This document shows positions 42,201-51,200 of a DNA stretch of 64,000 bases, in pieces. The translations under genes were made by a program, and so were the position numbers. The notes beneath the pieces are model-generated. The model was not told where the DNA came from, did not search any database, and saw nothing but the letters and a program-made list of their open reading frames with translations. The stretch is from assembly GCA_026874595.1 (NCBI GenBank), contig CM049313.1, positions 25,540,008 to 25,604,007 on the forward strand. Reading direction: 5' to 3'. Numbering within the stretch: position 1 is the stretch's first letter; each line of letters opens with the position of its first letter. The DNA comes from Sipunculus nudus (lineage: Eukaryota > Annelida > Sipuncula > Golfingiida > Sipunculidae).

Positions 42201-45200
42201 ATTGTTGTTATAATTGTACTCCTGATGTCACGTTGTTATTGTTATTGTTATTGTACTCCTGATGTCACACTGTTGTTATTATTGTACTCCTGATGTCACA
42301 TTGTTGTTATTATTGTACCCTGATGTCACATTGTTCTTATTGTACTCCTGATGTCACATAGTTGGTCTTATTGTGCTCCTGATATCACATAGTTGTTATC
42401 ATTGTACCCCTGATGTCGCATTTTTGTTCTTAATGTACTCCTGATGTCACACTGTTGTTCTTATTGTTCTCCTGATGTCACATCATTGTTGTTCTTATTG
42501 TACTCCTGATGTCACATCATTGTTCTTATTGTACCCCTGATGTCACATTTTTGTTCTTATTGTACTCCTGATGTCACATCATTGTTCTTATTGTTCCCCT
42601 GATGTCACATTTTTAGCTCAGCTGACTTTCAGTCATGCTGGGCTATAGCAATGGGTCTTTGTCCTTCGTCCTTCCGTCTGTCCGTCCGGCCGGCCGTCCG
42701 TTAGCAGGGCACAAATCATAACCGTAGGGGCTAGGGCCATGAACCCTATGCAGTCTTAGATGTTATAAAAAGATCTCCTTGCAAACCTGAAATTAGGTCA
42801 CTGCGACCTATATTCTCGAAGTTATGGGGTGTGTTTGCAACCCCCAGAAATAACTCTTTGAGACAAAATTTTTATCCCAAACCTTCCATCTTTCACATAC
42901 AGCTCACCTACCAACAGGGGAAGAACCATAATTTTTTTTAGGTCAAAAGGTCAAAGGTCAAGGTCACAGGAGCCTCTTCTTTGAAAAGCCTGTGGATGCA
43001 TTTTAAGCCAACCGTTTCATCCCAATTCTTTGATCTTTCACATATAGCTCACCTACTAAGTTGGAGAAGAATCCTATAGATTTTGAGGTCACAAGGTCAA
43101 AGGTCAGGGTCACAGGATCCACTTCTTTGAAAAGGTTGTGGACACATTTCAAGCTAGACTTTTCATTCCAAACCTTCCAGCACCGATATCGCTTCTCTGC
43201 CAACAGGGGAAAAGACCTGTTGATTTTGAGGTCAAAGGTCAAGTTCACAGCACCCACTTCTTGCGTGGAGTCATTTTCAGGCAAACTTTTCACTCTGTAC
43301 CTTCCATCTGTCATATATGGCTTACCTACCAATAAGGGAAGAAGCCTATTGATGTTGAGGTCAAAAAGTCAAAGGTCAAGGTCACAATATTTAATTGTTC
43401 TAAATGCTTGTGAGCATATTTCAAGTGTAACTGTTCAACCCAAACCTTCAATCTTTCACATATGCCACATCTATGCATCACTCAGTTTGACTCAAACTTC
43501 ATTTTTATGGGTCTTTTTGCTTGAATAAATAACTTATTGATTTTGGGGTCAGCTGGTCAGCAGGTTAAAGGTTGCAGGTCAGAGTTATTCACCCATTGGT
43601 TGCCAAGTAATTACACCAGATTTAAGTGGTCAGTAGTTACCCATCATTTAGTTATCCAGTTGATATATGGGCAAAAGGCCAAGGTCATAGGTCAGGGATG
43701 TTCACAATTACTTATTTTATAGACCATCTCTATTTTTCTTGTATATATAACCATCCCACTCCAGCTGGTACATCTCCCTGTGTGGCTGTAATTGTGAATG
43801 ACACTGGTGACATATGACTCTCTTTTGTATCAGCCTATTAAGTGATAAGGCTCAGTTATAAGTACCTTGTTACTTCATAACAAAAACACTGTTGTCAGAA
43901 TGCTTCAGCCAGGCATTAAGACTATGAGAGTATAGTATTAAGGTTTAGCTACTGATTTATAAGATGATGGGAACATTTTGCAGTTTATTTTATGGAATCC
44001 TAGCAATAAAATTAGTTTCCTAGATATCTGAATATTTTAATATATATCACCACATATAAAAGCAAGTGTTTGTTCTCATAATATGTGGATGTATACCTTG
44101 ATTTAGGATGGCTTTTTGTTTTATTTCAAGACTCTTATTCATGCTTTCTGCATTTCTTTTCTTTCAGGTTTGGCAGTTTACTTACCCTGCTGACCCCATT
44201 GAAAAGCAGAGTGATAATAAAAAATATTGGACTTACACTTTTTACAATTGCATATCTATAAATCTGATATGAGGGCCTGGACATGCCTTTTGAATTATTT
44301 TGGGCATTCATTACTGGATAATTTGCCCCAAGTTTGGTCTCTTATTGGAGAATGTGGGATATCAAATGTCATACTTGTCAGAAATCCATTATGTCTGCCA
44401 GTTAACCACCTTAGAAATTCTTTCGTCAGTGCAGTTTCAGTAATTTTTTTTTAATGTTTGGTCCGATTTAGAAAATGTTTGTTGTCTGATTTCAGACTTG
44501 TCAGAAGTCCAATATGGCCACCAGGCAACCATCTTTTAATTCCTTTTGATCATATTATCTCAAGAACAGTTAAAGTGAATGCATTTGGATGTATATTTAT
44601 GTAATCTTGTAAAGGATTGGGTCAAATATTTCTGAATAAATATTACCATCATTTATAAAAGTGCAGTACAGTTGGCTTGTATTGAATAAAAATTCATACA
44701 GAAGCACCTGTTTCTCAATAATTCTTGCATGTATTTCCTTGCTTTTTGCTATATGAGTATTTTGATCTTATATTTGCCCTTTGTGGTGTTCCTTTTGAGA
44801 CTAACAGGTTTCAAGCAAGCTGTTGGAATAGTTCCCTATAGCTTAACAATCATGCATTTTCCTCAGACCATCAATTCACTGTGTTTTAACCAGACATAGG
44901 TGATATATATTTCTGTTGTCATAGAAAATTTTCAACAGATTGCCAAATTGGTTCTTAAAAATTTGACTGGAAGTTGTGAATCTCAGTCCATGATGTCACA
45001 GGTCATGCTTGGCAGCTGAGCGTCATGACCCATGGGTCACTTGTTATTCTTAATGTACTCCTGATGTCACACTGTTGTTCTTATTGTACTCCTGATGTCA
45101 CATCATTGTTCTTATTTTACCCCTGATGTCACATTTTTGTTCTTAATGTACTCCTGATGTCACACTGTTGTTCTTATTGTACTCCTGATGTCACATAGTT

Positions 45201-48200
45201 GTTATCATTGTACCCATGATGTCACATTTTTGTTCTTAATGTACTCCTGATGTCACACTGTTGTTCTTATTGTACTCCTGATGTCACACTGTTGTTCTTA
45301 TTGTGCTCCTGATGTCACATCTTTGCAGCCACACACTGTACCAGAGACTTACTTGAGAAAACAGAATTCTAATGAGAAGCAAGGCTCCAGCAGTGAAAGT
45401 GGTGAGTCCTTGTCCATCAGGGATGAATGCAGGACCAATGGCTTGATTGACAGGGAGGGGGAGGAGCTTCCAGACTCATTGGCGGTATCGTCAATGGCTG
45501 ACAGTGATTCTGATGAAGATATCCCACTGGTGGTCCTCAAGAAACAAAAGGTAACATTCTTGTCTTTCTTCATTAAAATGACTTTTGAACCTTTAAGGTG
45601 TTATGAAATTCCTCTGTGTTATATTGAAAAACTGGTGTAACTTTAATTACTGTTTTGCTGATTTTGTCGTTATATAAATGAAATATTAATGAAGATTAGC
45701 GGTGGATTCCTTGACCAGTCTTCAGTCACAGAATTGGAATACAAGCTTATTTTTTTTCTGTATGTGTAACCATGTAAAAAAGAACACCCTTAACAGTAGG
45801 TGTAAAAAAATTCCTTTTGAATGATAGGCAAACACAAAAACAGGAAAACTGTCAGGTGCAACTTCATATGATTAGTAAAGAGTTCACACTATTAAATTTT
45901 ATGGTCTATGATCTTGGGATTCGATATGTATCACAGACATCGTAATACCTTGAAATTTTCCCTTCTCCAATGGAAAGGCATTAATTCAGGTTTGCTTTAC
46001 CGCAGAAAAAATTGCCTTTCCGCTAAAGATGCATTCTACCATTATATCAAACTTTCAGTCGCACTTCGCTCAGTGTAAACCTGATTTTGCCATCTTTCAT
46101 GCCCGCCTACATGCACACTTGCATGCAAAAGGAAATGAATGTTTTCAGAAACAAGATTGGGAATTGAAAAAAACCCAGGAAAATGTAGATGATGAGGGCC
46201 TAAATGCCTGAAAGTGTAAGAAATTATAGACCAATTTCATAAGAAAATGGAGGCAATATAGGGAGTCGGTGGAAGACCACCTGTAAAAAAATAATTGTAT
46301 CGCCAGACATAGTCTGGAGATACTATGGTTTAGGCACGGTTGTGCCGCTGCCGCCGCCGCCGCAGAGATTTCTTTTGGACACAATAACTCAAAAAATATT
46401 TCAAGGATCTTTTTTAAACTTGACACATTTATAGATATAGGTAAGGGGACGAAGCCTATTTAAAATGGGGTCATGACCTATGCTTGGAGAGTGACCTTGA
46501 CCTTGAATAGATCCATTTTTGGGGAAAATCACACAAATTCTTAAATATCTCAAGAAATCTTTCATCGATTTATCCAAAAATCAAGTTGGACAAAGATCTT
46601 GGATAGTGATGTCATGTACTGGAAACTGGTGGTGCCACCTAGTATCCTTTTCTTGTTTTTGTGCCGTTTAATACCCCCATCATTGCCACTTGACTGTACT
46701 TTTAGCATCACAAGTCAAAAACTGATTGCCAGATTTCTTTAATATTATGCATGTACATAGGTATGGGTTATGGGATGATGTATATTAAAATTGGGGTCAT
46801 GACCTTTCCTTTGAGAGTGGCTTTGACCTTGAATATTACCATATATGGTGAAAATCACATAAAATCATGAATATCTTAAAAAGGAATGCATGGATTGGTC
46901 CAAAAATCAAGTTGACGGAAGATCTTGGATAGTTTTGTCTTTTGCAGAAGATAGGTGGCGCCACCTATTGTCCTTTTCTTGTTTTTTGCGCCTTTGAATA
47001 CCCCATCATTGCCACTTGACAGTATATACTGTGAGCATTATAAGTCAAACAGTAATGGACAGATTTCTTTCATGTTATGCATGTATATAGATATGGTTTA
47101 TGGAATGAGGTATATTTAATTTTAAAATTTAATTTAATTTAAATTATTTTTTTTTTAATTTAATTTTTTTTCAAATGTTTGATATTTTGGAATGCAGTTT
47201 ATTGATTTGGGGTCATGACCGTGACTATGAGAGTGACCTTGACCTTGAATATTCCCATATTTGGTGAAAAACATAAAATCATGAATATCTTAAAAAGGGC
47301 CACTTGACAGCACTGTGAGCATTATAAGTCAAAACCCCTTTGATCAATTGTCCTTCCCAATCCAAAATATTCCTTTATTTTGTACAAATGTTTCTCACAT
47401 TCATTGCTAAAATACAAATACATCACATTATATCAACAAAATACCACAAAACCTCATTTGTCTGGCGATACTATGGCACCAGTGGTGCCAAGAAATGTCT
47501 AGTTTCTTTTTGTGTCATTTTTAGTGAGATGACTTACAGTCAGCTGAGCTATAGCGATCACTCTCTGTCCATCTGCCATCTGGCCATCCATCTGTCTGAC
47601 TGTTAACAGGTCACAATCTTACTGCTGGACCTGAAATCTTGTCACTTAACATCAAAGGAGGTCCATGAAAAATCTCCTTGGACATCTGAAATTAGGTGTC
47701 TTTTACCCATAACCCCTGAGCTATGTGGCTCAGAATTAGTCCCAAGAATAATGGAAAATTTGATACAAAAGCTCCAGTATCTGAACAAATAATGCATTGA
47801 TCACCATGGTTCTTTGCATGCATATTGATCATGGAGGGTTTCATCAGTTTCTGCAGACTGGAGGCGCAACCTGAATATTTTTATTTTTACAGTTTTTTTT
47901 TATATTTGATACCTTAAAAGATGCGGTCGTCTGTTAACAGGCACATATTGTAACCACATGACCTAGAATTTTTTAACTTGACATGCAGGGAGGTTCATCA
48001 GCAGTCTCCTAATAAACCTGAAATTAGGTTTCTTTAACCCATATCCTTCGATCTGTAGGGTCATAAGTACTCCCCAGCATAATGGGAAATTTAATACAAA
48101 AGCTTAAGTATCTGAACAACTAATGCATTAATCACCAGGATTCTCTGCATGCATATTTATAATGGAGTGTTTCTTCAGTTTCTGCAGCTTGAGCTAATAT

Positions 48201-51200
48201 GCATGAACATTGATTCCACCTACATTATCTTAATTACTTGCCTGTGGAAGTACATATTGTCAACATGTCAGTCAGCTGAGCGTCATGACCCATGGGTCAC
48301 TTGTTATTACTACTTATGTGGAAAACAAGACTACTAATGTGGAAAACATCTTTATGATCACCTTTTCAACAGATTGGTACAAATGAAAAATGCCTTTCTG
48401 TGCACATGTTTGCTTGTCTTAGACTCCTGTATTATTATGTTTTACAGGTTTTATAGGCAGATTTTGATTAATTTATTCACATGAATTTTGACATATGCCG
48501 GTGGTACCATATATAACCTAACAAATGTTTATGTAGGGCATTTTCCACTTCACATCAAACAACTTGAACAGGATAATTTTAACAAATGCAGAGTATCATG
48601 GATTATTAAAACTGGCAGGTTCCAGTGCAGAAATTTCAATAAACCAGAATTTTCTATTATCTGAAGAGCAGCTTTAGATTGCTGGACAGGAGATCTTTGG
48701 TTACGATGATTGTTATTGTATTTACAGATTTATTACTGATTAAATATCCTGAAAAACTTAGAAATTATGAAATGATAAAATTTGCAATTGGAATAAACGT
48801 ATGTGAAGAAACATTTATCCATTTTAGTTGAATGTATAAAACTGCAGTGTGAAAATAAATCTTGATATTCACACATTGTTCATTTTCAACGTGAACATCC
48901 AACAAAATGGGGAACAATTGTTCTTTTTACCTCAGTATTGGTGTAAAACAAAGCATGTTTCCATCCAGTATTTTATGAGCTGGTTAAAATGTTATTAATA
49001 TTGAATAAAAACAACACAGTTGCCAATTAAAAACATTCTTTAATGATGTGATAAACACCCTTTGATGATTCCACTATACCTGTTTGATGTCCAGTAAGTA
49101 GCCCCTGCCGGCGTAGTATCAAAGGCGGTAGAGAGAAAGCCACAGACTGAATCAGCCCAGGGAACCAGGGCAGGGGTAATAAACAACTTCACTTGTAGTG
49201 GCTTTCGAGTAGCCGAAGGTGGATTTTCACTGTCAGAATTTAAGTTTCAAATATCGAAAAATGTTGATCATAACGGTTTCAATTAAACAAAAAATTTGAT
49301 ACATACAGTTTAGAAAATGTTTTGGGTCTTCAAAAAATATGTCAGTCAAGCAGAATTTTCAGTTATCCAAATTTCAGTTAAGTAAAACCAACTGTATTTG
49401 ATTTATTTGTTTAAAGTTTTCCATGTTAATATTTATCAAAGGTCAGAACTTGTTCAATTGACAAGGGGAATCAGGTAATCTTGACCATGTGTTCACCTGT
49501 TTTGAGTAAAAGCTCATCTTCAGTTTTTAGCTCACATTAGGAATGGCACTTTGTCCGTCAGGGCATCCATTAGCAGGGCACAGAACATAACCCCTGGACC
49601 TAGAAACTTCCTGGTGAAAATCCAGGGAAGTCAATAAAAAATCTCCTTGGAAACCTGAGATAAGGTCAGTGAGACCTTTATTCTGGCAGCTATGGGGCTT
49701 GCAAGTACCCCCCAGAATAATTAAAAATTTGATACAAGGTTCCAATATATTGATAATGGATGCATGGATTGCCTTAAATATTGCCTTGAATATTGACCAT
49801 GACTAATTTTGTTAGTTCTGGAAAAATGGTGGCGCCACCTGCATTTGTTCTGTTTTCCAACAATTTTTTTTGCTATTTTTGACACTGTAAAACAACAGCT
49901 ATCATGCTAGTTTCTCAGCTGTGTGTTCACCTGGTGTTCTGAAACAAGGTCTGTTTTATGAACATTACTAGTTCCTTCAGACTGGTGGTGCCACCTGTAT
50001 TTTTTTTCTCCCATCAAATCACAGCAATGTCAGTATTTAGATGTGATGTGATGTTATCTAGTGATGCATTTATTGGTCATAATTAGTTTCTTCAGTTCCT
50101 GAAGACTGGTGGGACCACATATTTTTAGCTAACCTGTGAGTTTATTCAATGATGTGGCATCCTGTGTCGTCCTTTGTCCATCGTACCATCAACAATGATA
50201 TGAAAAGGAAAGGTTATAGTATATTTCATGCAATTTGATTTGGGGCAGATAAGATTTACATAATCATTTTTGTGTTGTGTGCAAGGTCATTGGTTAGGTC
50301 ACAGGAACCACATTTTGAAAAAGCTCATATTCAACTGAGGGTCGAGACCCCTGGGTACCTAGATCTTTTGCATTCCTGAACATGCTGACATTAGATTTTC
50401 AGCTTCTAAGATGGGCACAGAGTGTCTATGTCAGCGGCATAAGCTTCTAATTGGCCTCCACTGGACCATGTTGGTTTGAAAGGTTTGGAAGGATTGAAAG
50501 ATGTGTCTGGGGGTTTGTGGACACTCCTCTGTGTAGGAAGTTGTGAGTCTGTGGAGGTGGGATAGGAGCTGATGGAGTTCTATTTTTTATTCCTTATCTG
50601 TGGTTAGATGTTGCTCCATCTAGATGGTGTATACTGTCCTGTGTTGTGCACCATGCTTCCTAAAACTGTTCTCAAGGTTGCCTTAGCTTCACCATAGGAC
50701 ATACGATGAACAGTTTGGTCTTGCTAGCGGGTCTGCCGTTTGATTCCCTCCCACCACACGGTGGGAGAGAATCAGATGGAGAAGATCTATTGTTTAGGAG
50801 TTTATCTCCAAAGGCCTGGTCCACTTCCCAGGTCTTGGGCTCTGAAGAGAACTGGCAGTTTGTTAGAAAGCATTTTCTGGATGCCTCTCTTGCTTGCTCA
50901 AGGTTTTATACTGTCAGAAGCAAGGTTAAAGCCTCAGGTGACATGTAGGTACCCAAAGGTGGTAGGTGAGTAATTTGTGTCCACATATTCTGGGGTCAGT
51001 GACTTCAGTTCGTCATTTGTGTAGTTCTCCTTGCCTGTGATGTCAGGGATGTCTCTGAGATGTTCAGAATGGTGGTTGGAAGTATGTTTGTTAGTCCTCA
51101 AAATCTTGAAGCATTTCCAGGGATGGTTGTCTTCTGGTAGGTGATTCTCTTGAGTCAGTTCTTGGTGAGAGCACTCTAGGTGTAGAGGGTTTGAAGTAAC

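Noticed and set aside
43003-43528. 155-codon plus-strand and 109-codon minus-strand frames
   Set aside because: They overlap on opposite strands within AGGTCA modules and have no domain; repeat-derived.
44168-44266. Possible extra ASH1L exon reading [14 protein letters not shown] after a CAG
   Set aside because: Exon q (KRTYT) joins exon r (PHTVPETY) directly and in phase, as in related proteins; this stretch has no donor in frame and lies inside a transposon.
45349-45573. 74-codon minus-strand frame
   Set aside because: Antisense shadow of ASH1L exon r.
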